Part shown: positions 9,813 through 17,648 of the stretch, one piece after another
How positions within the stretch are numbered: the first letter of the stretch is position 1
How the letters are laid out: every line of letters starts with the position of its first letter
NCBI RefSeq assembly: GCF_013745115.1
Contig: NZ_CP051151.1
Coordinates: 682,001 to 746,000 of the forward strand
Source of the DNA: Hujiaoplasma nucleasis
GTDB lineage: Bacteria; Bacillota_I; Bacilli_A; Izemoplasmatales; Hujiaoplasmataceae
DNA: 64,000 nucleotides
Direction of reading: 5' to 3'
Translations under genes and position numbers: made by a program
The notes under the pieces: model-generated
The model's input: only the letters and a program-made list of their open reading frames with translations
Told to the model about the DNA's origin: nothing
The model's database searches: none

Positions 9813-10563
9813 GGTTAGCCCCCTTATCTTTAAAGACACCCAATGGGAAAACAGGAATCATTTCTTTTTCTAACCATTTTAAAGCGTCTACTGGTTTCAT
9901 ACCCCAGTTAACTGGGCAAGTTGAAACAACTTCAATCATGGTAAATCCACGTTTTTCTTTTTGATATTGGAAAGCTTTTTTAATCGCTTTTTTAGCTTTT
10001 AAATAATTTTTTGGATCATGAACAGAAACTCTTTCTAAATAAGCAACACCATCTATAGTAGAAAACATTTCTGAAATTTTAATTGGATTACCTGTCCAGG
10101 CAGTATCTCTACCGTCTTGAGATGTCGTTGTTTTTTGTCCAGGTAATGATGTTGGAGCCATTTGTCCACCAGTCATTCCATAAATAGCATTATTAACAAA
10201 AATAACAGTAATATTTTCGCCTCTATTGGCAGCATGAATTGTTTCAGCAATACCAATTGAAGCTAAATCTCCATCACCTTGATAAGTAAATACAATATTA
10301 TCTGGTAATACTCTTTTAATACCTGTTGCTTCAGCGCATGCTCTACCATGAGGAGCTTGTTGAGCATCACAGTTAAAGAATTGATATGAGAATACTGAAC
10401 ATCCAACAGATGCTATAGCAATAGCCTTATCTAAAATATCTAAATCAACCAAAGCTTCAGCAACTAACTTATGAATAATACCATGAGTACATCCAGGGCA
10501 ATAACTTAATGGCTTATCTGTTAAACCTTTAGTTTTTTCATATTTTACAATTGTTTCAGCCAT
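9802..10563 (-). CDS. 2-oxoacid:ferredoxin oxidoreductase, beta (TPP-binding) subunit
   Basis: A 253-residue TPP-domain subunit. CPGCTHG near residue 22 and the TPP/Mg motif GDGDLASIG...NNAIYGMTGGQ are clear. The APHGRACAEATGIK stretch is typical of VOR/KOR-type beta chains. It lies 1 nt after the alpha gene and is probably translated through the GGTGA ribosome site inside the alpha 3' end. It provides the catalytic thiamine centre of the complex. Confidence 0.92.
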   Translation of the reverse strand: MAETIVKYEKTKGLTDKPLSYCPGCTHGIIHKLVAEALVDLDILDKAIAIASVGCSVFSYQFFNCDAQQAPHGRACAEATGIKRVLPDNIVFTYQGDGDLASIGIAETIHAANRGENITVIFVNNAIYGMTGGQMAPTSLPGQKTTTSQDGRDTAWTGNPIKISEMFSTIDGVAYLERVSVHDPKNYLKAKKAIKKAFQYQKEKRGFTMIEVVSTCPVNWGMKPVDALKWLEKEMIPVFPLGVFKDKGANHES

Positions 10564-10564
10564 C

Positions 10565-11635
10565 TTATTTCACCACTCTTTCCTTAAAGTTCTTAATAGC
10601 ATCCACGATTTCTTCAGGATCTGGTAACATACCACCACTTCTACCAAAGAAACCAACTTTATGTCTACCATTATTAGCAATTAAGACATCATCTAACATT
10701 TGTCCCATAGATAATTCAGCACATAAAATACCCTTTGTATTTTTAGGAATTTCATCAAAAGCTTGGTCAGGGAAAGGTAATATACTAATTGGACGAATCA
10801 TACCAACTTTTATACCTTCTTTATTTAACATTTCAATGGCTGAGCGACAAATTCTTGCCATGGTTCCATAAGCAACAATAACATACTCAGGATCATCAAA
10901 ATTAACCATTTCATATCTAGTTTCATTTTTCTTAATTAAAGCATATTTTTCTTGTAAATGAATGTTATGTTGTTCTAAAGCAACTGGATCAATTTGTAAT
11001 GAATTAGCAACATTTCTTCTTCCAGGATGATTGGCTGTACCATTGGTAGCCCAATCTTTTTCAGGTAAGAATCTTTCTTTTACAGGTCTATCAAAATCAA
11101 CTGATTCCATCATTTGACCAATCAAACCGTCAACTAAAACCATGACTGGATTACGATAGTAATCAGCAATATCAAATGATTCTTTAATAGTATCTACCAT
11201 TTCTTGGATAGTTTCAGGTGCATAAACAATTAAAGAATAATCACCATTACCACCACCTCTTGTTGCTTGATAATAGTCACCTTGTGAAGGCTGGATACCA
11301 CCTAAACCAGGACCACCACGCATAACAGATACAATCAAACAAGGTAATTCTGCAGCAGCAATATAAGAAATCCCTTCTTGTTTTAAAGCGATTCCAGGAG
11401 AAGATGAACTTGTCATAACTCTTTTACCAGCACCTGCTGCTCCATAAACCATATTAATTGCCGAAACTTCAGATTCGGCTTGTAAAAATACTTTTCCGTT
11501 TGCTAATAAATGTTTTGATAAATATTCGGGAACTTCATTTTGAGGGGTAATTGGATAACCATAAAAAGCATCACATCCACCTTTAATAGCTGCTAAAGCA
11601 ATTGCCTCGTTCCCTTTCATTAATACTTTCCCCAT
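10565..11635 (-). CDS. 2-oxoacid:ferredoxin oxidoreductase, alpha subunit
   Basis: A 356-residue alpha chain with the pyrimidine-binding domain (GNEAIALAAIKGGCDAFYGYPITPQNE) and the C-terminal transketolase-like domain (VIVAYGTMARICRSA, IRPISILPFP). Length and order match VOR-type enzymes annotated as 3-methyl-2-oxobutanoate dehydrogenase alpha chain. Its ATG overlaps the delta stop by one base (TAATG). Confidence 0.92.
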   Translation of the reverse strand: MGKVLMKGNEAIALAAIKGGCDAFYGYPITPQNEVPEYLSKHLLANGKVFLQAESEVSAINMVYGAAGAGKRVMTSSSSPGIALKQEGISYIAAAELPCLIVSVMRGGPGLGGIQPSQGDYYQATRGGGNGDYSLIVYAPETIQEMVDTIKESFDIADYYRNPVMVLVDGLIGQMMESVDFDRPVKERFLPEKDWATNGTANHPGRRNVANSLQIDPVALEQHNIHLQEKYALIKKNETRYEMVNFDDPEYVIVAYGTMARICRSAIEMLNKEGIKVGMIRPISILPFPDQAFDEIPKNTKGILCAELSMGQMLDDVLIANNGRHKVGFFGRSGGMLPDPEEIVDAIKNFKERVVK

Positions 11636-11853
11636 TATTTCATCACCTCTACCTTAATCACTGAATCTGGACACATCATTGCGCAAAAAGCACATCCAAT
11701 ACATTTGTCAGGTTCCGATACACTAACAATGTTGTAGCCTGAGTTATTCAATGTTTTTTTGTCTTGGTAAAGGATCTTTTGCGGACAATATTCAACACAT
11801 AATCCACAACCTTTACATTTGTCATATTCAAAATATGTAACTCCTTTTGGCAT
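11635..11853 (-). CDS. 2-oxoacid:ferredoxin oxidoreductase, delta (2x[4Fe-4S]) subunit
   Basis: A 72-residue ferredoxin-like chain with two CxxCxxCxxxC clusters (CKGCGLCVEYC and CIGCAFCAMMC). It passes electrons from the TPP/Fe-S core to ferredoxin. ATG 11853 has a strong AGGAGG site 7 nt upstream, so the seven extra upstream codons are rejected. Confidence 0.92.
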   Translation of the reverse strand: MPKGVTYFEYDKCKGCGLCVEYCPQKILYQDKKTLNNSGYNIVSVSEPDKCIGCAFCAMMCPDSVIKVEVMK

Positions 11854-11864
11854 ATCTCTTCCTC

Positions 11865-12512
11865 CTAAAACCAATTTTTTCTAAAATATAATTTTATTTT
11901 CAATGTTTCATTCGAAACATGTAAATCATCATCATTTAGTTCATCCCAATAACTTGTATATACGATAGGTATATTCATTTTTTCAGATACTTTTTCAAGA
12001 ATTTTCTGACCCTCTATGACATCATCAATTTGTGTATCTTTTAATAAATTAGAATTATTTATTAAACCCGTAACTTGATATCCAGAAGTCCCTTGAATTC
12101 GATTGATTAATTGAATAATCTTATCTTCATGATCAGTTTCCATTCTAAAAATATTCACAACGATAAATAAATCACTGTCAATATCCTTGTAATCATCAAA
12201 TTGTCGCATTAATTTTGCCCCTTGATCATTACCTCCTAAGTCATAAATAACCCTTTTATCTTCATTGTATAAAGGATTATAAACCTTTTTAGAAATATAA
12301 GGCATATCTAAATGCATTTTAGAATCTACATCACTTGAAATAGTCTCTATCCCTTGTTCTCTAAGAAAATCTTCCATTTCTCTAGTTCTAAAATAGGGAT
12401 TAATTATATCTAAATCTACAATCGTATTTACTTTTTTTTGTATGGCTAAATTTAAAGCAACTTCAGTCTTTCCTGAACCATAATAGCCTGTAATAAAGGT
12501 AACTCTTTTCAT
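11865..12512 (-). CDS. P-loop ATPase linked to the 2-oxoacid oxidoreductase operon (function unknown)
   Basis: A 215-residue soluble P-loop protein. Walker A GYYGSGKT lies at residues 8-15, and DLDIINPYFRTRE at ~30-42 resembles the SIMIBI (MinD/dethiobiotin-synthetase-like) class. YDLGGNDQGA is a likely Walker B/switch region. I recall similar ATP-binding proteins next to VOR genes in Clostridia, so a role in maturing or controlling the complex is plausible but unproven. ATG 12512 is chosen by family fit; ATG 12563 is an alternative start. It is the first gene after the promoter. Confidence 0.75.
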   Translation of the reverse strand: MKRVTFITGYYGSGKTEVALNLAIQKKVNTIVDLDIINPYFRTREMEDFLREQGIETISSDVDSKMHLDMPYISKKVYNPLYNEDKRVIYDLGGNDQGAKLMRQFDDYKDIDSDLFIVVNIFRMETDHEDKIIQLINRIQGTSGYQVTGLINNSNLLKDTQIDDVIEGQKILEKVSEKMNIPIVYTSYWDELNDDDLHVSNETLKIKLYFRKNWF

Positions 12513-12584
12513 TAAATACCAATCAAAATATGTCTTTGATTGACTCCTTTCTAAGGTAAACATAAATAAAGTTTTTCCAAAATT

Positions 12585-12598
12585 GGAAAACGCTTACA
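12585..12598 (-). promoter_or_regulatory. cre-like operator at the oxidoreductase-ptb-buk promoter
   Basis: Minus-strand TGTAAGCGTTTTCC agrees at 13 of 14 positions with the CcpA cre consensus TGWAARCGYTWNCW. It lies just downstream of the -10 box, over the expected transcription start, the usual position for repression. Confidence 0.65.
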
Positions 12599-12603
12599 AA
12601 AAG

Positions 12604-12632
12604 ATTATATCATTTTTAAAGATAAATGCCAA
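12604..12632 (-). promoter_or_regulatory. Sigma-A-type promoter of the oxidoreductase-ptb-buk operon
   Basis: TTGGCA (12627-12632), a 17-bp spacer, and TATAAT (12604-12609) on the minus strand. Directly upstream are 11-bp-spaced direct repeats of GGAATTTCTTG type at 12642-12652 and 12653-12664, and an inverted third copy near 12668-12678. Confidence 0.8.
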
Positions 12633-12719
12633 CATCATATTCAAGAAATTCCCAAGAAATTTCCATAAATTTTCTTGAACATTAAATGTTAAAAAACCAT
12701 GTTCACTAAATAAAAGAAA

Positions 12720-12749
12720 AACGGCTACTTATCTAATAAATAACCGTTA
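12720..12749 (-). terminator. Terminator after gpsA
   Basis: AACGGTTA...TAGCCGTT forms an imperfect stem on the minus strand, followed by TTTTTC. It lies just past the gpsA stop. Confidence 0.65.
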
Positions 12750-12753
12750 AAAA

Positions 12754-13758
12754 TTAATGCTCACTCTTTAATTCTCTTGCCATTAAATTCTTAATAACCA
12801 CTCTAGGTTCTATTTCATTGAATAAGACATCGTAAACTGCATCGATTATGGGTGTTTCGATTCCCAATTTTTTTGATAAATGATAAGCAGTTTTACAAGT
12901 TTTCACCCCTTCAACCACCATCGTCATCTTTGATAATGATGTTTTTAAATCATCACCTTCACCAATCAGTAAACCGGCTGAATAATTACGACTAAATTTA
13001 GACATACAAGTAACGATTAAATCACCAACACCAACCAAACCATTTAAGGTTTCTTCAAGCCCACCTAATAATACAGTAATACGTTTCATTTCTAGTAAGC
13101 CTCTAGTAATTAAGGCTGATTTAGCATTTATACCATAACCTAAACCATCCAACATACCTGAAGCTATAGCGTAAATATTCTTTAATGAACCACCAAGTTC
13201 TGCGCCGATTAAATCGCAAGAAGTATATACCCTAAAATATGATTCATTAGAAAATATTTCTTGAACCAATTTTGCATGTTCTAAATTCTCACTAGCAGCC
13301 ACAATTGAAGTTAAATTTCTTACAATAACTTCTTCAGCATGGCTTGGTCCTGTTAAAGAAACAAAACCTTCTATATATTGACCAGGAATCTCATCATTAA
13401 CAATTTCTGATACCCGATCATTGGTATTTAACTCTAAACCTTTAGCGACATTAACAAATAATTTCTTATCTTTAATAATTTTCTTTATATTAGATAAGAC
13501 AATCCTAGTTACTGAAGTTGGAACAGCCAACACAATCAGTGAGCTAAAATTTAGGGCTTCTTCTAAAGATCTTGTTGCTTTAATTTCTTTAGATAAAAGA
13601 TTGTCCCCTAATTTTGATTTATTTGTGTGGAATTGATTTATCTCATCCACAGTGGCTTGATCATTATCATAAACTAAAACCTCTTTATGATTATCAACCA
13701 ATAAATTAGCGAGCGCAGATCCCCAAGAACCTCCACCCATAACAGCAATCTTCTCCAT
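12754..13758 (-). CDS. gpsA: NAD(P)-dependent glycerol-3-phosphate dehydrogenase
   Basis: A 334-residue protein of normal length. The Rossmann motif GGGSWGSA is at residues 8-15. NVAKGLE, the SLTGPSHAEEV segment and the catalytic-Lys helix ELGGSLKNIYAIASG are intact, as is the C-terminal LVGVGDLIVTC substrate region. It reduces dihydroxyacetone phosphate to sn-glycerol-3-phosphate for phospholipid synthesis. It is monocistronic: its own AAAGGAG site, a terminator downstream and the nuclease terminator upstream. Confidence 0.96.
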   Translation of the reverse strand: MEKIAVMGGGSWGSALANLLVDNHKEVLVYDNDQATVDEINQFHTNKSKLGDNLLSKEIKATRSLEEALNFSSLIVLAVPTSVTRIVLSNIKKIIKDKKLFVNVAKGLELNTNDRVSEIVNDEIPGQYIEGFVSLTGPSHAEEVIVRNLTSIVAASENLEHAKLVQEIFSNESYFRVYTSCDLIGAELGGSLKNIYAIASGMLDGLGYGINAKSALITRGLLEMKRITVLLGGLEETLNGLVGVGDLIVTCMSKFSRNYSAGLLIGEGDDLKTSLSKMTMVVEGVKTCKTAYHLSKKLGIETPIIDAVYDVLFNEIEPRVVIKNLMARELKSEH

Positions 13759-13824
13759 ACGTCTCTCCTTTGCTTTATTAACTTGTCATTAATATTATAT
13801 CAATAATAAAATATTATACAATAA

Positions 13825-13865
13825 GAAAAAAGACACCTAAAACAAAATCAATTGTTTTAGATGTC
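13825..13865 (-). terminator. Terminator after the nuclease gene
   Basis: GACATCTAAAACAA pairs with TTGTTTTAGGTGTC, then TTTTTT on the minus strand. Confidence 0.9.
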
Positions 13866-13889
13866 TAAATCAATAATATAAATAATATA

Positions 13890-15803
13890 TTATCCCCAAA
13901 TTTCTTCAACTAAATGAGGATAATCGATAAAAGGATTTCTATTCTTTTGGTAAGAATAAATTACTTCATTTCTATTTCTTTCAAAATCATCAACTGGATC
14001 TATTTGATGCCAATCTAGTAAAATACTCATTTGTCCTAATATTCCAGATTCAATATCTAAATCTAAATACATGGTCGCCATATAAAATAAAATTCTAGCA
14101 ACATCACCTTTCACATCATCATGTGGTTCGTAAACACCTGAACCAGTCATATAACCAAAAGGCAAATTACCTCTTCTTGAATTTTCAGCAACATCTGAAG
14201 GTTTTAAATTATGCATATCAGCTTTTTGTCCAGATGTATGCAACTTAGATTGTGGCCAAGTATGTTCTCTATTCCAATTTGGATAGTTCCATTGGCCTTG
14301 AACTGATTCTCTTGTATAAACCAATATAACATTATTAGGATTATTAGGATCTCTATCTGATTCTTCTAAAACCCATTTAGCATCATCATATGATAACTGT
14401 TTAAAGCCTTCATTTAAAATCGAGTTTAATTCATATAACAAATCATCACCGCTTAAACCAATAACTGACTCATAATAAGCCATATCAATGGTTGATGAAC
14501 CCTCTGCTTTTACTATGATATTAATCGATTTTATGATTGGTTCTTCATCATTTAAGCTAACAGATATCATGATACTTCCTAGTTGATCACCTTCAGTTTC
14601 ACTAGGTTTTGTAACATAAATAATAGATCCATTAAAACTTACGAAATTTGCTACATCTCCACTGACACTTATAATTGTATAAGTAGACCCATAATAACCA
14701 ATACCAAAATCAAAATCATTAAAAAGCGTTTTCTCACTATCTAATAAGTCAGCATCTGCTTGTAAAGCAAGCGAATCATCTGGTATATAGACTTGTATAT
14801 GAGATTCCGATCCTTGGAAAGCATATCTTGGGACATCATCACCTTCAGCATAATAAAGTAAATCTAAGGTAATAATTTCACCTTCATAAGCTTCAATAGC
14901 AGAAATAGAATGAGATAAAGACTTATAGTATATCTCAGCTATTTTAGTATTACCACTATATAAAAATGTTGTATTATAAGATCCTTCAATTCTAACTTCA
15001 CCCGTTAAAGTATATAAGTGACCTGGTTCTAAAGAAGTAGAACCATGAACATAATCATTGACTTCTTGTTGGATATCTTGTTCATAGGCATTAATTTCAA
15101 CAAGCGTATGGTTATCACCTATTTGCTTTACTTGTCTATAAGTTGTTAACTCACCATCAATAACAACACGATCACCTAATTCAACTTCAGGTGTTGTATT
15201 GGTAAATATAAATAAATTATAAGTATCATCTTGTATATAATAACCATTTTGAGTCATAAAATATACAACACCACTTACTTCTAACATGGTTCCATCATTC
15301 ATAGAATGAACATCTATCAAGTCAACATAAGCATCATAATATGAGTCGTCTGTTGTTGGTTCTTCAGTCGGCTCTTCTGTTGTTGGTTCCTCAGTAGTAG
15401 GAATCTCAGTAGTCGGCTCTTCTGTTGTAGGTTCCTCTGTTGGAACTTCAGTTGTTGGTTCCTCAGTAGTAGGAATCGCAGTAGTCGGCTCTTCTGTTGT
15501 AGGTTCCTCTGTTGGAACTTCAGTCGTTGGTTCTTCAGTAGGAATATCAGTGTTTGGAACTTCAGTAGTAGGTTCCTCTATTGTCGGTGCTTCAGTTGTT
15601 GGTTCCTCTGTTGTAGGTGCTTCAGTTGGAATTTCATTCGTAGGTTCCTCAGTAGTCACCTCAGTCGTTGGGTATTCTGTAATTACTTCACTTGTTTCTT
15701 CGTTTGATGTTTGTGGTTCTTCAGTCGTTATAAGATCCGAACAGCTTATAAAAGCCATCATAGAAAAAATAAAGACCATCATAATTTGTAATTTTTTTAT
15801 CAT
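13890..15803 (-). CDS. Secreted endonuclease I family lipoprotein with OB-fold domain
   Basis: 637 residues from ATG 15803 (GGAGG 7 nt upstream). The signal peptide ends FISC with the lipid Cys at 21. A Thr/Pro/Glu tether runs to about residue 150. An OB-fold-like segment (~155-250) follows, then a middle region, and a C-terminal endonuclease I domain. That domain shows NREHTWPQS, the ADMHNLKPSD metal/catalytic region, NSRRGNLPFG and GDVARILFYMATMY. The protein is tethered outside the membrane and should cut DNA or RNA for nucleotide scavenging; the purine permease gene lies a few kb upstream. The tether holds an almost perfect 72-bp tandem duplication. Confidence 0.92.
   Translation of the reverse strand: MIKKLQIMMVFIFSMMAFISCSDLITTEEPQTSNEETSEVITEYPTTEVTTEEPTNEIPTEAPTTEEPTTEAPTIEEPTTEVPNTDIPTEEPTTEVPTEEPTTEEPTTAIPTTEEPTTEVPTEEPTTEEPTTEIPTTEEPTTEEPTEEPTTDDSYYDAYVDLIDVHSMNDGTMLEVSGVVYFMTQNGYYIQDDTYNLFIFTNTTPEVELGDRVVIDGELTTYRQVKQIGDNHTLVEINAYEQDIQQEVNDYVHGSTSLEPGHLYTLTGEVRIEGSYNTTFLYSGNTKIAEIYYKSLSHSISAIEAYEGEIITLDLLYYAEGDDVPRYAFQGSESHIQVYIPDDSLALQADADLLDSEKTLFNDFDFGIGYYGSTYTIISVSGDVANFVSFNGSIIYVTKPSETEGDQLGSIMISVSLNDEEPIIKSINIIVKAEGSSTIDMAYYESVIGLSGDDLLYELNSILNEGFKQLSYDDAKWVLEESDRDPNNPNNVILVYTRESVQGQWNYPNWNREHTWPQSKLHTSGQKADMHNLKPSDVAENSRRGNLPFGYMTGSGVYEPHDDVKGDVARILFYMATMYLDLDIESGILGQMSILLDWHQIDPVDDFERNRNEVIYSYQKNRNPFIDYPHLVEEIWG
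15385..15528 (-). repeat. Two tandem 72-bp copies in the nuclease tether
   Basis: Positions 15385-15456 and 15457-15528 are near identical; I see a one-base difference giving Ile-Ala for Glu-Ile near the PT motif, plus scattered silent changes. Each copy encodes 24 residues of TEEPTTEVPT type. The unit is in frame, so copy-number change would alter tether length only. Confidence 0.8.
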
Positions 15804-15823
15804 TGTGTGTCCTCCAAAAATAT

Positions 15824-15865
15824 AGTCAGTACATCTATTATAGTACACTGACTTTTTTTTGCAAG
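15824..15865 (-). promoter_or_regulatory. Promoter of the nuclease gene inside a dyad operator
   Basis: TATAAT (15837-15842) lies between the arms AGTCAGTGTAC and GTACTGACT of an inverted repeat (15824-15853). A weak -35 TTGCAA is at 15859-15864, 16 bp away. On the plus strand the dyad is followed by eight T, so it might instead work as a plus-strand terminator, but no plus-strand gene ends here. Confidence 0.55.
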
Positions 15866-15870
15866 AAAAA

Positions 15871-16890
15871 TTAATAATGATTTGTGATTGCTTCTGCAAA
15901 ACCTAATAAATTATTGATTTCCAACTTACTTCCATCATCTAAAACCACATAGCCGTTAAATAAGCCAAAGACTTGATGACCCTTATTTTTAATTATGATT
16001 AAATTACTTTTATCTTGCCGATCGATCAAAGGTTTCATTTCCAACTCAAAGCGCTGATCATTGGAAGTAAAATACCAAGTGTCCATATAATTATCAGGAT
16101 TAAATTCAAATCGTACCAAGTCTAACTTATGTGCTTTTCCATCATAAAACAACATATTTTCTGTTGCTTTAGAAGTATCTCCAAAACCATATCCAATATT
16201 AAAACCAAATCGCTTTCCCTTGATAACACCTGAAGCACTTCCCCAATACCAAGTATTTTTATAGGTCCAAACACCACGACCCCAATCCAAGACCCCATAA
16301 TCACGATCACTTCTAAACTCATAATGTTTGCCTTGGATATAAGCATCCCCAACTGCAGGCATACAGTTAATCTTTTGATTATAGTAAAAAGCCTTTCTAT
16401 TTTCCTTCCAAGGCGTCGCAATGGTCATATGATCATCTTCTTTTTTCTTTAAAACAATATCTAATCTTAAGTTTTGTCTTTTATAAAAACGATTGACCTC
16501 AACAATTAAACGTCTTTCACCATTATCATTCAAAAATTTTAATAGAAAACCTTTTTTATTAAATATTAAGTCACCATCTTCGATAGAACGTGGTAATTTC
16601 AATTTACCAAACGGAAAAAAGACTTTCTTAGATTTATTGATTTGAGTTTTTGCTTCAAAATCAAAAAAATTCACTGAAATCAAACCCAAATATCCTAAAT
16701 CAGCGATGGTAAAAGAAAAACCATAATTTTTAGATAAAACAGCATAATAATCCCATTCTTTTATCCGCCATTTACTGGCTAAAATCATTTCAGGATTATA
16801 TTCAAAGATTTCTTTAGTTGAATATCCAGGTTCTGATAACCTTCCAAATTTATCTAACAAAGGTTGTTTATTTTTAACTAAATGACTCAT
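15871..16890 (-). CDS. DUF2804 family protein
   Basis: A 339-residue protein with no signal peptide, rich in Trp, Tyr and beta-strand patterns. GRLSEPGYS near the start and the WGRGVWTYKNTWYWGSASG segment (~residues 215-235) fit DUF2804, a family of unknown function found in many Firmicutes. The gene is divergent from the YgjV-like gene, with a shared 100-bp intergenic region. Confidence 0.75.
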   Translation of the reverse strand: MSHLVKNKQPLLDKFGRLSEPGYSTKEIFEYNPEMILASKWRIKEWDYYAVLSKNYGFSFTIADLGYLGLISVNFFDFEAKTQINKSKKVFFPFGKLKLPRSIEDGDLIFNKKGFLLKFLNDNGERRLIVEVNRFYKRQNLRLDIVLKKKEDDHMTIATPWKENRKAFYYNQKINCMPAVGDAYIQGKHYEFRSDRDYGVLDWGRGVWTYKNTWYWGSASGVIKGKRFGFNIGYGFGDTSKATENMLFYDGKAHKLDLVRFEFNPDNYMDTWYFTSNDQRFELEMKPLIDRQDKSNLIIIKNKGHQVFGLFNGYVVLDDGSKLEINNLLGFAEAITNHY

Positions 16891-16945
16891 TATTTTTCCT
16901 CCAAAGAATAAAAATTGTTTTAGTTTAATTATTTTATTTTTATGA

Positions 16946-16951
16946 TATAAT
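16946..16951 (+). promoter_or_regulatory. Probable -10 box for the YgjV-like gene
   Basis: TATAAT lies about 40 nt before the start. The -35 region (TTTAAT at 16924-16929) is poor, so confidence is limited. Confidence 0.45.
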
Positions 16952-16991
16952 ATTTAAGGCTTTCATATTAAATAGAAAAGGAGTGAACAAA

Positions 16992-17630
16992 ATGGATCCA
17001 TGGATGATTGAAACCATCGGTTATACCGCATCAATTTTAATATTAATATCATTGATTATGTCTTCTACTAAGAAATTAAGATGGATAAATTTATTTGGTT
17101 CTTTGACATTTGTTTTTTATGCACTTTATTCACAAGCATATCCAGTCGCTGTACTAAACTTATTTACAGCAATCGCTAATGTCTATTATCTATATAAAAT
17201 ATATTCAAACCAAGCGTATTTTAATATCTTAAAAATTCAAAAGAACAATGAATATATTGATTATTTTCTAGAACATAACCGCCAAGACTTAAATCAGTTT
17301 TATCCAAAATTAGATATTGATTTTAGGACAGCTGAATATAGTTTTTATATCTTAAGAGATATCATGCCAGTTGGAGTCTTTGTAGCAAATCAATATGACA
17401 AAGATACTTTAAAAGTAGACTTAGATTATGTGATTCCTTCTTACAGAGATTTTAAAGCAGGAAAATATATCTATGAAAAAAACAAAGATATATTCTTAAG
17501 CAGGGGTTATCAAAAATTAATTACTTTTTCAGATAATGACAAACACGATAAATACTTAGTAAAAATGGGCTTTAAGATAATCGATGAATCAGATGATGCA
17601 AGAACTTATCTTTTAAATTTAAACGACTAA
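16992..17630 (+). CDS. YgjV-like membrane protein
   Basis: 212 residues from ATG 16992, with AAGGAG 8 nt upstream; a GTG at 16983 sits on the ribosome site and is rejected. Three hydrophobic segments in the first ~80 residues (YTASILILISLIMSS...LRWINLFGSL...YPVAVLNLFTAIANVYYLYKI) match the YgjV/Imp-YgjV family. The remaining ~130 residues form a soluble domain whose C-terminus (YLVKMGFKII) recalls acetyltransferase-like folds. Function unknown. Its stop lies inside a bidirectional hairpin shared with the convergent SRAP gene. Confidence 0.7.
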   Translation: MDPWMIETIGYTASILILISLIMSSTKKLRWINLFGSLTFVFYALYSQAYPVAVLNLFTAIANVYYLYKIYSNQAYFNILKIQKNNEYIDYFLEHNRQDLNQFYPKLDIDFRTAEYSFYILRDIMPVGVFVANQYDKDTLKVDLDYVIPSYRDFKAGKYIYEKNKDIFLSRGYQKLITFSDNDKHDKYLVKMGFKIIDESDDARTYLLNLND

Positions 17631-17648
17631 TTCGTAGTCGTTTTTTTT
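17621..17648 (+). terminator. Convergent terminator overlapping two stop codons
   Basis: AAACGACTA and TAGTCGTTT form a 9-bp stem around ATTCG, followed by T8 on the plus strand. The plus-strand TAA (17628-17630) and the minus-strand TAG (17627-17629) of the two convergent genes both lie in it. Confidence 0.85.

Noticed and set aside
10551-10871. 106-codon plus-strand frame opposite the oxidoreductase alpha gene
   Set aside because: Composition follows the complement of a well-supported gene; no ribosome site or family match.
12677-12704. LexA/SOS box
   Set aside because: GAACATTAAATGTT lacks the CGAAC...GTTCG spacing of Firmicute LexA sites and the nearby gene is metabolic.
15550-15825. 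Plus-strand frame of VVGSSVVG type opposite the nuclease tether
   Set aside because: Antisense artefact of the Thr/Pro/Glu repeat, not a gene.
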